A stretch of 64,000 bases of DNA, from NCBI GenBank assembly GCA_905221435.1, contig CAJNDD010000004.1, positions 1 through 64,000 of the forward strand, read 5' to 3'. The translations under genes were made by a program, and so were the position numbers. The notes under the pieces were generated by a model that ran no database searches, was not told the origin of the DNA, and was given only the letters and a program-made list of their open reading frames with translations. This document shows positions 47,899 to 56,663 of the stretch, piece by piece. Each line of letters opens with the position of its first letter. Position 1 is the first letter of the stretch. The stretch comes from a bacterium (GTDB taxonomy: Bacteria; Bacillota; Bacilli; Lactobacillales; Streptococcaceae).

Positions 47899-49347
47899 AT
47901 GAAGAAAAAAATCCTAGCATGTTTGCTCATTTTATTTCCCATTTTCTCACTAGGAATAGCAAAAGCTGACACTGTTAAATCAAAGTATATTATTGCAAGT
48001 GATTCATCTTTTGCACCATTCGTATTTCAAAATTCAAACAACGAGTACACTGGTATTGACATGGACTTGATTAAAGCTATTGCCAAAGATCAAGGTTTCG
48101 AAATTGAGATTACTAACCCAGGGTTTGATGCAGCGATCAGTGCTGTTCAGGCCGGACAAGCAGATGGTATCATTGCTGGTATGTCTGTAACGGATGCTCG
48201 TAAAGCTACATTTGATTTCTCTGATTCCTACTACACTGCTAATACGATTCTCGGTGTAAAAGAATCAAGCACCATCGCCTCTTATGAAGACCTCAAGGAT
48301 AAAACTGTAGGTGTTAAAAATGGGACAGCTTCTCAAACGTTTCTGACAGAAAACCAAAGCAAATACGGCTACAAGATTAAAACTTTTTCAGATGGCTCAT
48401 CTATGTATGACAGTCTCAACACTGGAGCTATTGATGCCGTGATGGATGATGAGCCTGTTCTCAAATATTCTATCAGTCAAGGGCAAAAGTTGAAAACGCC
48501 AATCACTGGAACTCCAATCGGTGAAACAGCCTTTGCAGTTAAGAAAGGCAGCAATCCAGAATTGATCCAGATGTTCAATAAGGGGCTTGCCAACCTCAAA
48601 GCTAACGGAGAATTCCAAAAGATTCTCGACAAGTATCTAGCTAGCGGAGCAACAACTACTTCTACAAGTACAGTTGACGAAACAACTATCTGGGGCTTGC
48701 TCCAAAATAACTACAAACAACTCCTTAGCGGACTTGGAATCACACTTGCTTTAGCCCTTATTTCATTTGCGATTGCCATTGTAATTGGAATTATCTTTGG
48801 TATGTTTAGCGTTAGTCCATACAAATCTCTTCGTCTGATCTCTGAGATTTTCGTTGACGTTATCCGTGGTATTCCCTTGATGATTCTTGCAGCCTTCATC
48901 TTCTGGGGGATTCCAAACTTTATCGAGTCTATCACAGGTCAACAAAGTCCGATTAACGACTTTGTAGCTGGTACTATTGCCCTCTCACTTAATGCGGCAG
49001 CTTATATCGCTGAAATTGTTCGTGGTGGGATTCAAGCTGTTCCAGTTGGACAAATGGAGGCCAGCCGCAGTCTTGGTATCTCTTATGGAAAAACCATGCG
49101 AAAGATTATCTTGCCACAAGCAACTAAACTGATGTTGCCAAACTTCGTTAACCAATTCGTTATTGCTCTTAAAGATACAACCATCGTATCTGCTATCGGT
49201 TTGGTTGAACTCTTCCAAACTGGTAAGATCATCATCGCCCGTAACTACCAAAGTTTTAAGATGTATGCAATCCTTGCTATCTTCTATCTTGTAATTATCA
49301 CGCTTTTGACTAGACTAGCGAAACGCTTAGAAAAGAGGATTCGTTAA
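47899..49347 (+). CDS. Polar amino acid ABC transporter, fused binding protein and permease
   Basis: A 482-residue GlnP-type fusion. It begins with a signal peptide ending near AKA-DT, then one periplasmic-type substrate-binding domain (about 30-250: [42 protein letters not shown]), then the permease domain (about 265-480) with the EAA loop [20 protein letters not shown]. The ATG at 47899 follows AAAGGAG; the open frame further upstream would bury the signal. Glutamine, glutamate or related residues are likely substrates but specificity is not visible. It overlaps the ATPase gene by one base. Confidence 0.9.
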   Translation: MKKKILACLLILFPIFSLGIAKADTVKSKYIIASDSSFAPFVFQNSNNEYTGIDMDLIKAIAKDQGFEIEITNPGFDAAISAVQAGQADGIIAGMSVTDARKATFDFSDSYYTANTILGVKESSTIASYEDLKDKTVGVKNGTASQTFLTENQSKYGYKIKTFSDGSSMYDSLNTGAIDAVMDDEPVLKYSISQGQKLKTPITGTPIGETAFAVKKGSNPELIQMFNKGLANLKANGEFQKILDKYLASGATTTSTSTVDETTIWGLLQNNYKQLLSGLGITLALALISFAIAIVIGIIFGMFSVSPYKSLRLISEIFVDVIRGIPLMILAAFIFWGIPNFIESITGQQSPINDFVAGTIALSLNAAAYIAEIVRGGIQAVPVGQMEASRSLGISYGKTMRKIILPQATKLMLPNFVNQFVIALKDTTIVSAIGLVELFQTGKIIIARNYQSFKMYAILAIFYLVIITLLTRLAKRLEKRIR

Positions 49348-50087
49348 TGGCAAAACTAAAAATTGATGTAAATGATTTGCATAAGTATTATGGAAAAAAT
49401 GAGGTTTTAAAAGGCATTACTACTAAGTTCTATGAAGGAGATGTTGTCTGTATTATCGGTCCTTCTGGTTCTGGGAAATCCACTTTCCTCCGTAGCCTTA
49501 ACCTTCTCGAGGAGGTAACGAGTGGCCACATCACAGTGAATGGCTATGATTTGACTGAAAAATCAACCAATGTCGACCATGTTCGCGAAAACGTTGGAAT
49601 GGTCTTCCAACACTTCAACCTCTTCCCACACATGTCCGTCCTAGAGAATATCACTTTTGCACCTATTGAACACAAACGGATGACCAAAGAAGAAGCTGAA
49701 AAATTGGGGATGGAGTTGCTGGAGAAAGTCGGTCTTGCAGACAAGGCTAAGGCAAATCCAGATAGCCTTTCAGGTGGTCAAAAACAGCGTGTAGCTATCG
49801 CTCGTGGACTTGCCATGAATCCTGATATCATGCTCTTTGATGAGCCAACTTCCGCTCTTGACCCTGAAATGGTTGGAGATGTACTGAATGTTATGAAGGA
49901 ATTGGCGGAACAAGGCATGACCATGATTATCGTAACCCATGAGATGGGATTTGCTCGTCAGGTGGCCAACCGTGTTATCTTTACGGCTGATGGTGAATTC
50001 CTAGAAGATGGAACTCCAGATCAAATCTTCGACAATCCGCAACACCCTCGTCTAAAAGAGTTCTTGGACAAGGTCTTAAACGTATAA
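49347..50087 (+). CDS. Polar amino acid ABC transporter ATPase (GlnQ-like)
   Basis: A 246-residue ATPase: Walker [10 protein letters not shown] (38-46), signature LSGGQKQR (about 140-147), Walker [15 protein letters not shown] (about 162-175). The stop of the permease and this start share TAATG, so translation is coupled and the two proteins are made in similar amounts. It is followed by an intrinsic terminator. Confidence 0.94.
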   Translation: MAKLKIDVNDLHKYYGKNEVLKGITTKFYEGDVVCIIGPSGSGKSTFLRSLNLLEEVTSGHITVNGYDLTEKSTNVDHVRENVGMVFQHFNLFPHMSVLENITFAPIEHKRMTKEEAEKLGMELLEKVGLADKAKANPDSLSGGQKQRVAIARGLAMNPDIMLFDEPTSALDPEMVGDVLNVMKELAEQGMTMIIVTHEMGFARQVANRVIFTADGEFLEDGTPDQIFDNPQHPRLKEFLDKVLNV

Positions 50088-50091
50088 AACG

Positions 50092-50122
50092 AAACTGTAA
50101 GGAAATCCTTGCAGTTTTTTAA
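50092..50122 (+). terminator. Terminator of the amino acid ABC operon
   Basis: AACTG.AAGG..CCTT.CAGTT stem followed by six Ts. Confidence 0.85.
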
Positions 50123-50138
50123 TTGCGTATTGGATTTT

Positions 50139-50166
50139 TTGATTTTTTTGAAAATTATGATAAAAT
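50139..50166 (+). promoter_or_regulatory. zwf promoter
   Basis: -35 TTGATT (50139-50144), 16-base spacer, extended -10 TGA-TAAAAT (-10 at 50161-50166). The predicted start is at about 50173. Confidence 0.65.
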
Positions 50167-50179
50167 AAAAGCTATGACA

Positions 50180-50210
50180 ATGAGAAAATCTCATCCCTAG
50201 TCCAACTAGG
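50180..50210 (+). other. Two tandem hairpins in the zwf leader
   Basis: Perfect 6-bp stems with 3-base loops at 50180-50194 (ATGAGA arms) and 50196-50210 (CCTAGT arms) in the zwf 5' leader, followed by six As. A short frame, ATG at 50174 to TAG at 50198-50200 (8 codons), begins at the predicted transcription start. The role is unknown. Confidence 0.5.
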
Positions 50211-50236
50211 AAAAAATATAGAAATTAGGTAGCTAG

Positions 50237-51724
50237 ATGTCATCAAAGGTTATTGTTACAATTTTCGGTGCGAGTGGAGATTTAGCTAAACGCAAACTCT
50301 ACCCTTCCCTTTTCAGACTCTATAAATCAGGCAATCTCTCTGAACATTTTGCAGTCATCGGAACAGCTCGTAGACCTTGGAGTAAGGAATATTTTGAATC
50401 TGTAGTTGTCGAGTCCATCCTTGATTTGGCAGATAGTACCGAGCAAGCCCAAGAATTTGCTAGCCACTTCTACTATCAAAGCCATGATGTGAATGATACG
50501 GAACATTACATTGCTTTACGTCAATTACAAGCTGAGCTTGATGAGAAATACCAAGCGGACCACAACAAGCTCTTCTTCTTGTCTATGGCACCTCAGTTCT
50601 TTGGCACCATTGCCAAACACCTCAAATCTGAAAACATTGTCGATGGTAAAGGTTTTGAGCGCTTGATCGTTGAGAAACCATTTGGTACAGACTACGAAAC
50701 AGCAAGCAAACTCAATGAAGATCTCCTTGCAGCCTTTGATGAGGAGCAAATCTACCGTATCGACCATTACCTAGGCAAAGAGATGATTCAGAGTATCTTT
50801 GCTGTTCGTTTTGCCAATATGATCTTTGAGAATGTTTGGAATCGCGAACACATCGATAATGTTCAAATTACCTTTGCAGAACGTTTGGGTGTAGAAGAAC
50901 GTGGTGGCTACTATGATCAATCTGGTGCTCTTCGTGATATGGTGCAAAACCATACTCTCCAACTTCTCTCTCTTCTAGCCATGGACAAACCAGCTAGCTT
51001 TACAAAGGATGAGATTCGTGCTGAAAAGATAAAGGTCTTTAAAAACCTCTATCATCCAACTGAGGAAGAACTGAAAGAACAGTTTATCCGTGGTCAGTAC
51101 CGCTCTGGTAAAATCGATGGCATGAAATACATTTCCTATCGAAGCGAACCAAATGTCGATCCTGAATCTACAACAGAAACCTTTGCATCTGGTGCCTTCT
51201 TTGTAGACAGTGATCGCTTCCGTGGTGTTCCCTTTTTCTTCCGTACAGGTAAACGTCTAACTGAAAAAGGAACTCATGTCAATATCGTCTTTAAGCAAAT
51301 GGACTCTATCTTTGGAAAACCATTAGCGCCAAATATCTTGACCCTCTATATCCAACCAACTGAAGGATTCTCCCTCAGCCTCAATGGTAAACAAGTCGGT
51401 GAAGAATTTAACCTGGCGCCAAGCTCTCTGGATTACCGTACAGATGCTACTGCTACTGGAGCCTCACCAGATCCATACGAGAAATTAATCTACGACGTCT
51501 TGAACAACAACTCAACCAACTTTAGTCACTGGGATGAGGTAAGTGCTTCTTGGAAATTGATTGACCGTATCGAAGAGCTCTGGGCTGAAAACGGTGCTCC
51601 ACTCTACGATTATAAAGCTGGAAGCATGGGGCCACAAGCTAGCTTTGACTTACTTGAGAAGTATGGAGCCAAATGGACCTGGCAACCAGATATCGCCTAT
51701 CGTGAAGATGGCCGTTTAGAATAG
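50237..51724 (+). CDS. zwf: Glucose-6-phosphate 1-dehydrogenase
   Basis: Entry step of the oxidative pentose-phosphate pathway, producing NADPH; 495 residues, normal length. The coenzyme motif is GASGDLAKRKLYP (10-22), and the substrate-site motif RIDHYLGKE comes near residues 175-183, with its Lys and His conserved. It has its own promoter and a structured leader, and is convergent with ftsY through a shared terminator. Confidence 0.97.
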   Translation: MSSKVIVTIFGASGDLAKRKLYPSLFRLYKSGNLSEHFAVIGTARRPWSKEYFESVVVESILDLADSTEQAQEFASHFYYQSHDVNDTEHYIALRQLQAELDEKYQADHNKLFFLSMAPQFFGTIAKHLKSENIVDGKGFERLIVEKPFGTDYETASKLNEDLLAAFDEEQIYRIDHYLGKEMIQSIFAVRFANMIFENVWNREHIDNVQITFAERLGVEERGGYYDQSGALRDMVQNHTLQLLSLLAMDKPASFTKDEIRAEKIKVFKNLYHPTEEELKEQFIRGQYRSGKIDGMKYISYRSEPNVDPESTTETFASGAFFVDSDRFRGVPFFFRTGKRLTEKGTHVNIVFKQMDSIFGKPLAPNILTLYIQPTEGFSLSLNGKQVGEEFNLAPSSLDYRTDATATGASPDPYEKLIYDVLNNNSTNFSHWDEVSASWKLIDRIEELWAENGAPLYDYKAGSMGPQASFDLLEKYGAKWTWQPDIAYREDGRLE

Positions 51725-51727
51725 CAA

Positions 51728-51760
51728 AAATATCCTGCAAGTCAATTTTGCAGGATATTT
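51728..51760. terminator. Bidirectional terminator between zwf and ftsY
   Basis: A 13-bp perfect stem, AAATATCCTGCAA with its complement, and a 7-base loop; it serves both converging genes. Confidence 0.85.
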
Positions 51761-51768
51761 ATTTTGTA

Positions 51769-53064
51769 TTAAATCAAGCCTTCTAAGAGACCCTTCATAA
51801 AGTTTTCTGAGTTAAATTCCCCGATATCATCGATTTTTTCACCGAAACCAATCAATTTTACAGGGATATTGAGTTCTTCGCGGATAGCTAGTACAACACC
51901 ACCTCGGGCAGTTCCGTCAATCTTAGTCAATACAATACCGGTAACAGGGGTGATTTTAGAAAATTCCTTAGCTTGTACCAAGGCATTCTGTCCAGTTGAA
52001 GCATCGAGTGCCAGGAAAGTTTCATGTGGCGCCTCTGGAACGACACGCTTGATAATACGGCCAATCTTTTCCAACTCGGCCATAAGGTTGTCCTTGTTTT
52101 GCAGACGACCTGCTGTATCAATCATGAGAATATCAATCCCTTCAGCTACAGCGCGTTCCATACCATCAAAAACCACACTTGCTGGATCAGCCTTTTCAGG
52201 CCCCGTCACAACAGGAACATCCACACGTCGACCCCATTCAGCTAGCTGGGCCACAGCTCCAGCACGGAAGGTATCTGCCGCAACCAGCATGACTTTCTTG
52301 CCAGCTTGTTTGTAGCGATGAGCCAATTTCCCGATAGAAGTTGTTTTCCCAACACCATTGACACCAACAAAGAGCATGACTGTCAAACCATCTTGGAAAT
52401 GGATTTGTTCATCGTAGTTGCCATCCTTCTCATAGAGTTCAACCAATTTCTCGATAATGACACGGCGGAGTGCGTCCGGTTTCTTAGCGTTTTCAAGTTT
52501 AGCTTCATAACGTAGCTCTTCTGTTAAGTTTGAAGCGACCTGTACACCGACATCACTCATGATGAGCAGTTCTTCCAATTCCTCGAAGAATTCTTCATCG
52601 ACAGAACGGAAGTTGGCAAAGAAGGCATTCAAACGAGCACCGAATCCCGTACGCGTTTTCTTGAGACTGCGGTCATATTTTTCCTGTACGGTTTCTTCAA
52701 CCTGAGGAAGTTCTTCTTCTACTACTTCAGAAGCTAGCCCTTCTTCGAACTCTACAGTTTCTTGGCTCTCTTCTTCTAAAACTTCTTCAGGCTCTTGGAA
52801 TTGTTCCAATTCATCAGCTTCTAGCTCAAGCTCTTCCTGAGCAGTTTCTTCGACTGCTTCTGGTTCAATAACTTCTTCTGTCGAGATCTGAGGAATTTCT
52901 TCTTGAGCAGGTGTTTCTTCCACTTTGTCCGTCGCTGTTTCTTCGACTGCCGCTTGGCTTTCTTCAACCTCTTCTGACAAATCAAGATTTTCCAGTGCTT
53001 CTTTTACAACATCTTCGATTTTCGGCTCTTCTTTTTTCCCGAATAGACGGTCAAATAATCCCAT
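51769..53064 (-). CDS. ftsY: Signal recognition particle receptor FtsY
   Basis: GTPase receptor that docks SRP-ribosome complexes at the membrane; 431 residues. The first 135 or so residues form a highly acidic, Glu-rich A domain with quasi-repeats. The NG domain follows: G1 GVNGVGKTTSIGKL (about 231-244), DTAGRLQN (G3), TKIDGTARGG (G4 region) and a C-terminal GFGEKIDDI. It starts three bases after the Cof gene. Confidence 0.96.
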   Translation of the reverse strand: MGLFDRLFGKKEEPKIEDVVKEALENLDLSEEVEESQAAVEETATDKVEETPAQEEIPQISTEEVIEPEAVEETAQEELELEADELEQFQEPEEVLEEESQETVEFEEGLASEVVEEELPQVEETVQEKYDRSLKKTRTGFGARLNAFFANFRSVDEEFFEELEELLIMSDVGVQVASNLTEELRYEAKLENAKKPDALRRVIIEKLVELYEKDGNYDEQIHFQDGLTVMLFVGVNGVGKTTSIGKLAHRYKQAGKKVMLVAADTFRAGAVAQLAEWGRRVDVPVVTGPEKADPASVVFDGMERAVAEGIDILMIDTAGRLQNKDNLMAELEKIGRIIKRVVPEAPHETFLALDASTGQNALVQAKEFSKITPVTGIVLTKIDGTARGGVVLAIREELNIPVKLIGFGEKIDDIGEFNSENFMKGLLEGLI

Positions 53065-53067
53065 ATT

Positions 53068-53886
53068 CTAATTCTCCTTTAGCACGTATTCTTCGATAGC
53101 CCATGCAACGGCTTCCTCGTCGTTGGTCATAGGGGTAATCACATTGGCAACTTCCTTAACAGCAGGAACTGCATTTTGCATGGCAACTCCTAGACCTGCC
53201 CACTCAATCATGGAAAGGTCATTGGCCTCGTCCCCACAAGCCATGACTTGACTTTGGTCGATGCCTAGATGTTTAATTAATTTTGCTAAACCTGTTGCCT
53301 TGTGGACGTTTTTAGGGGACCATTCCAATAGCATTTCACGCGATTTGAAGATTTCATATTGATCAAACAATTCTGGAGAAATCTGTTGAATCGCTGCATC
53401 CAAAGGTTCTTGGGCAAAAGCGGTCACACATTTATTATACGTCATCTGACTAGATAGATCTTCAAAAGCGACAGGTACGAAAGTCAGGGCTGGGTTGAAC
53501 TTAGCATAGAGACTTTCTTGGTCAGACTGGATTTGATAGACTGTGCCTTCTGAAATGGCATCTAACGGAAGTCCGAGTTTTTCAGTTTCCTCGTACAAGC
53601 GTGCCACATCGTCGATTGAAAAGACTGTTTTATCGAGAATCTCTCCTGTATTTTTCTGTACCAGACCACCATTAAAGGTAATGGTGTACTCATCCTCCTG
53701 ACCGTCAGTCCCCAGCTCATGGAGAAAGAAATCCATAGCCTTCAAAGGACGACCCGTTGTCAGTACGACCTTGATGCCACGGTCACGCGCAGCTTTGAGG
53801 ACTTCCTTGGTACGATCTGTTAGCTTTTTATCCGTTGTCAGCAAAGTACCGTCCAAATCAAGTGCAATTAATTTAATATCCGCCAT
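53068..53886 (-). CDS. Cof-type HAD phosphatase 1
   Basis: A 272-residue HAD hydrolase of the Cof/IIB subfamily: DxD nucleophile motif LDLDGTLL (about 8-15), TTGRP (motif II), and ACGDEANDLSMI (motif IV, about 216-227). The start is the ATG at 53886, which overlaps the stop of the other Cof gene in TAATG; GGAGGG lies upstream. Relatives dephosphorylate sugar phosphates, FMN or pyridoxal phosphate; the substrate is not predictable. Confidence 0.85.
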   Translation of the reverse strand: MADIKLIALDLDGTLLTTDKKLTDRTKEVLKAARDRGIKVVLTTGRPLKAMDFFLHELGTDGQEDEYTITFNGGLVQKNTGEILDKTVFSIDDVARLYEETEKLGLPLDAISEGTVYQIQSDQESLYAKFNPALTFVPVAFEDLSSQMTYNKCVTAFAQEPLDAAIQQISPELFDQYEIFKSREMLLEWSPKNVHKATGLAKLIKHLGIDQSQVMACGDEANDLSMIEWAGLGVAMQNAVPAVKEVANVITPMTNDEEAVAWAIEEYVLKEN

Positions 53887-54677
53887 TACAAGCCCTCCAT
53901 ACAAGCCATCACTGATTGGTCCTTATGGTGACCAATCACTGCTTCTGCTAATTCTAAAATCTCTGGTCGCGCATTTTCAGGAGCGATTGGGTGCCCCACT
54001 ACCTGCATCATATGAAGGTCATTGAGATTATCGCCAAACGCCATAACCTGATCCATGGTTAGACCAAGTTTTTCTGCCAACTCAACAATGGCCACACCCT
54101 TATCAACATAGTCCAAGACAATATCGATGGATTCAAAACCTGTGGTCATGGCTTTCACACCAGGAACATTTTCGTTGACCCAGGCCTCTCCAGCTTCTAT
54201 CGTATCTTCTGTAAAGTTAGTGGTGAATTTAAAAATCTCATCCGTGATATCTTCTAAACTTGCTACTTTTTGAATATTTTCATTGTAGTGACGGCTAAAC
54301 ATCAGATAAGTCTCATCCACAGTGTTCAATACATAACAAGCTTTTTTCCCAGTCAGCAGCATTTTTCTTTCATCAAAATAGGGTGATTTCTTTAAAGCTT
54401 CAAAAGTGCTCAAGTAAAAATCCCGAGACATAGTAGCCTCATACATATCCTCACCATGAAACTCAACATAGCTCCCATTTTCAGCTATAAAAATCACTTC
54501 ATCACGTACATCCGCAAATAGCTTTTTCAGGGACAGAATACCACGACCTGAAGCCACTGCAAAATAAATCCCCTTTTCCTTGTAGGAAACAAGTAAGTTT
54601 TTAAGGCGTTCCATATCAAACCGACCCTCTCCATCTAGAAAGGTTCCATCCATATCGGTTGCTACAAGTTTAATCAT
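53886..54677 (-). CDS. Cof-type HAD phosphatase 2
   Basis: A 263-residue Cof/IIB HAD hydrolase: ATDMDGTFLD (6-15), VASGRG (motif II), and MAFGDNLNDLHMM (motif IV, about 212-224). It is the first gene of the Cof-Cof-ftsY unit. In pneumococcus, as I recall, rnc-smc lies immediately upstream; here an IS remnant does. Paralogous to the next gene but clearly diverged. Confidence 0.85.
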   Translation of the reverse strand: MIKLVATDMDGTFLDGEGRFDMERLKNLLVSYKEKGIYFAVASGRGILSLKKLFADVRDEVIFIAENGSYVEFHGEDMYEATMSRDFYLSTFEALKKSPYFDERKMLLTGKKACYVLNTVDETYLMFSRHYNENIQKVASLEDITDEIFKFTTNFTEDTIEAGEAWVNENVPGVKAMTTGFESIDIVLDYVDKGVAIVELAEKLGLTMDQVMAFGDNLNDLHMMQVVGHPIAPENARPEILELAEAVIGHHKDQSVMACMEGL

Positions 54678-54714
54678 AAAATCATTCGTACTCCAATTGA
54701 TAAATCTATCCTCT

Positions 54715-54723
54715 ATTATACCA
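54715..54723 (-). promoter_or_regulatory. Extended -10 promoter of cof-cof-ftsY
   Basis: TGG-TATAAT on the minus strand (-10 at 54720-54715), 38 bases before the first Cof gene, so the unit has its own start despite the IS remnant upstream. Confidence 0.6.
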
Positions 54724-55004
54724 TAGATAAACTGAAAAAGGACTAGTACAGTAGGATTTGCTATTGGATAGTAGGTCTTTTTCGGTAAATGAAATCGAAT
54801 GTAATGTTTTTAATTTAACCCAATAGACCAATAAATATTCGTAACACTATCATGAAGTAACAAAAAACTGACCAGTTATCTAACTTAGGCTCTATACTAT
54901 CATGGTTGAAACACGAAAAAACTCTCCTACTAAGAGAATTTTTCTTGATAATTCTTACAAAACAAAAAAGATAAACGGACAATATTTTATAGGTAATCTA
55001 GAAC

Positions 55005-55708
55005 TTGAAAAGTCTCTATAATATTTGCAGTAGGCAAATTTCCTATGGAACCTATTTTGTTGTAGAAAAGGAAATTATTGCTAAAGCGGACTACGACGCC
55101 CCGTCTTGTCCTGATTGCGAAAATCAAATGAAGAAATATGACTTCCAAAAACCTTCCAAAATTCCCTACTTTGAAACAACTGGTATGCCTACCAGAATTC
55201 TTCTGGAAAAGCGTCGTTTCAAGTGCTATCATTGTTCGAAAATGATGGTCGTTGAAACTTCTCTCGTCAAGAAAAATCACCAAATTCCTCGTATTATCAA
55301 TCAAAAGATTGCTCAGAAGTTGATTGAAAAAACTTCTATGACCGATATTGCTCATCAGCTGGCCATTCAACTTCAACTGTTATCCGAAAGCTCAATGACT
55401 TTCACTTTAAACATGATTTTTCTCGCCTTCCAGAGATTATATATTCGGACTCATTGAGGACAATCTAAAGCAGGTTCATCCTCTTTTTCAGACTGTCTTT
55501 AAAACCCTTCTTAAGGATAAAGACAAGATTATCAATGCCCTTCAATTACCCTATTCCAACGCAAAATTGGAAGCTACTAACAATCTCATCCAACTTATCA
55601 AACGAAATGCCTTTGGTTTTCGGAATTTTGAAAATTTCAAAAACCGTATTTTCATTGCTCTAAATATCAAAAAAGAAAGAACGAAATTTGTCCTTTCTCG
55701 ATCTTAGC
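55005..55708 (+). pseudogene. ISL3 transposase, frameshifted and internally deleted
   Basis: The N-terminal zinc-ribbon/HTH part is readable from 55005 (APSCPDCENQMKKYDF, FKCYHCSKMMVVETS, TSMTDIAHQLAI). Near 55369 one base is missing: in the next frame the text continues TSTVIRKLNDFHFKHDFSRLP. Then near 55440 the sequence jumps from that N-terminal region straight to FGLIEDNLKQVHPLFQTVFK and the complete C-terminus, ending FVLSRS and stop at 55708. The DDE catalytic core between them is deleted, so no transposase can be made. Confidence 0.85.
55669..55698 (-). terminator. Terminator hairpin inside ISL3 remnant 4, downstream of map
   Basis: AGAAAGAAC (55674-55682) pairs with GTCCTTTCT (55690-55698); the one mismatch is A-C in plus RNA but G-U in minus RNA. 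A T-run follows on the minus strand. It lies 89 bases past the map stop. Confidence 0.7.
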
Positions 55709-55787
55709 TGACTTCAACCCACTACAGTTGACAAAGAGCTGATTTTTTCTGTCTAACTTTTTGGAGGCGGTACAAGCTCCCTTCATT

Positions 55788-56648
55788 TTAATACGTTCCT
55801 TCTTCACCTTGACTGGTCAGGATAACAGGGCCGTCTTTGGTAATTACGAACTGGTGTTCATATTGGCACGATAGACCACCATCAATGGTCTTATGAGCCC
55901 AGCCAGTCTTCATATCTGTATCAATTTCCCAGTCACCAGTATTGATCATGGGTTCAATAGTCAAGACCATTCCTTCACGGAGACGGAGTCCACGACCTGC
56001 AATACCGTAGTTAGGAACCATTGGCTCTTCGTGCATAGTTGGTCCAACACCATGACCAACCAAATCACGTACGACACCGTAACCGCGACTTTCAGCATAT
56101 TCCTGAATTGCTGCACCGATATCGCCGATACGATTTCCAACAACTGCTTGCTCAATCCCTTTATACATAGCTTCCTTGGTTACGTCCATCAGGTTTTTCA
56201 CTTCTTCAGATGGTGTACCAACCGCATAAGCCCAACATGAGTCAGCTAGACCACCAGAATAGCTCTGAGTGTATTTTTTCATTTGCTCAACATTGTTAAA
56301 GTTGAGTTTAGATACATTGAGATCGGATTTGGCAATAGGGCCTCCCAAAACCATATCAACCTTGAGCAAATCTCCATCTTTCAAGATGTAATGACGTGGA
56401 AAAGCATGAGCAACTTCGTCATTGAGAGAGCAACAAGTGGCATAGGGATAATCCATGACTGCGCCATCCACGCCAATCTGTAGAGGAAGGAAATTTTCCT
56501 CTTTACAACGTCGACGAACGTACTCTTCAACTTCCCACATATCCACGCCTGGCTTAATCAAATCACGTAAGCCGATATGGATACTAGCTAGGAAATCACC
56601 AGCCTTGTCCATGGCTTCGATTTCACGTGCTGATTTTAAAGTTATCAT
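55788..56648 (-). CDS. map: Methionine aminopeptidase, type I with streptococcal insert
   Basis: Removes the initiator methionine from nascent proteins; 286 residues, longer than the roughly 250 of most type I enzymes. The extra length is an insert after the second metal aspartate (about residues 107-137, SDLNVSKLNFNN to SCWAYAVG), known in pneumococcal MetAP. Metal and catalytic residues are visible in NDEVAHAFP (His), KVDMVLGG (Asp), GHGVGPTMHEEP (His), LTIEPM (Glu) and YEHQFVI (Glu). Confidence 0.95.
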   Translation of the reverse strand: MITLKSAREIEAMDKAGDFLASIHIGLRDLIKPGVDMWEVEEYVRRRCKEENFLPLQIGVDGAVMDYPYATCCSLNDEVAHAFPRHYILKDGDLLKVDMVLGGPIAKSDLNVSKLNFNNVEQMKKYTQSYSGGLADSCWAYAVGTPSEEVKNLMDVTKEAMYKGIEQAVVGNRIGDIGAAIQEYAESRGYGVVRDLVGHGVGPTMHEEPMVPNYGIAGRGLRLREGMVLTIEPMINTGDWEIDTDMKTGWAHKTIDGGLSCQYEHQFVITKDGPVILTSQGEEGTY

Positions 56649-56663
56649 TTTTTCTCCTAGATT

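Larger units (their letters stand above)
54888..55740 (+). mobile_element. ISL3-family IS remnant 4 (internal deletion derivative)
   Basis: Largest of the four copies. A degenerate left end begins near 54888 (GGCTCT.. to GGTTGAAAC) and a good right inverted repeat ends at 55740 (CCCACTACAGTTGACAAAGAGCT). Between them the transposase has lost its middle and is frameshifted, leaving about 850 bases where intact relatives are about 1.4 kb. I see nothing else in 54724-54887. Confidence 0.85.
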
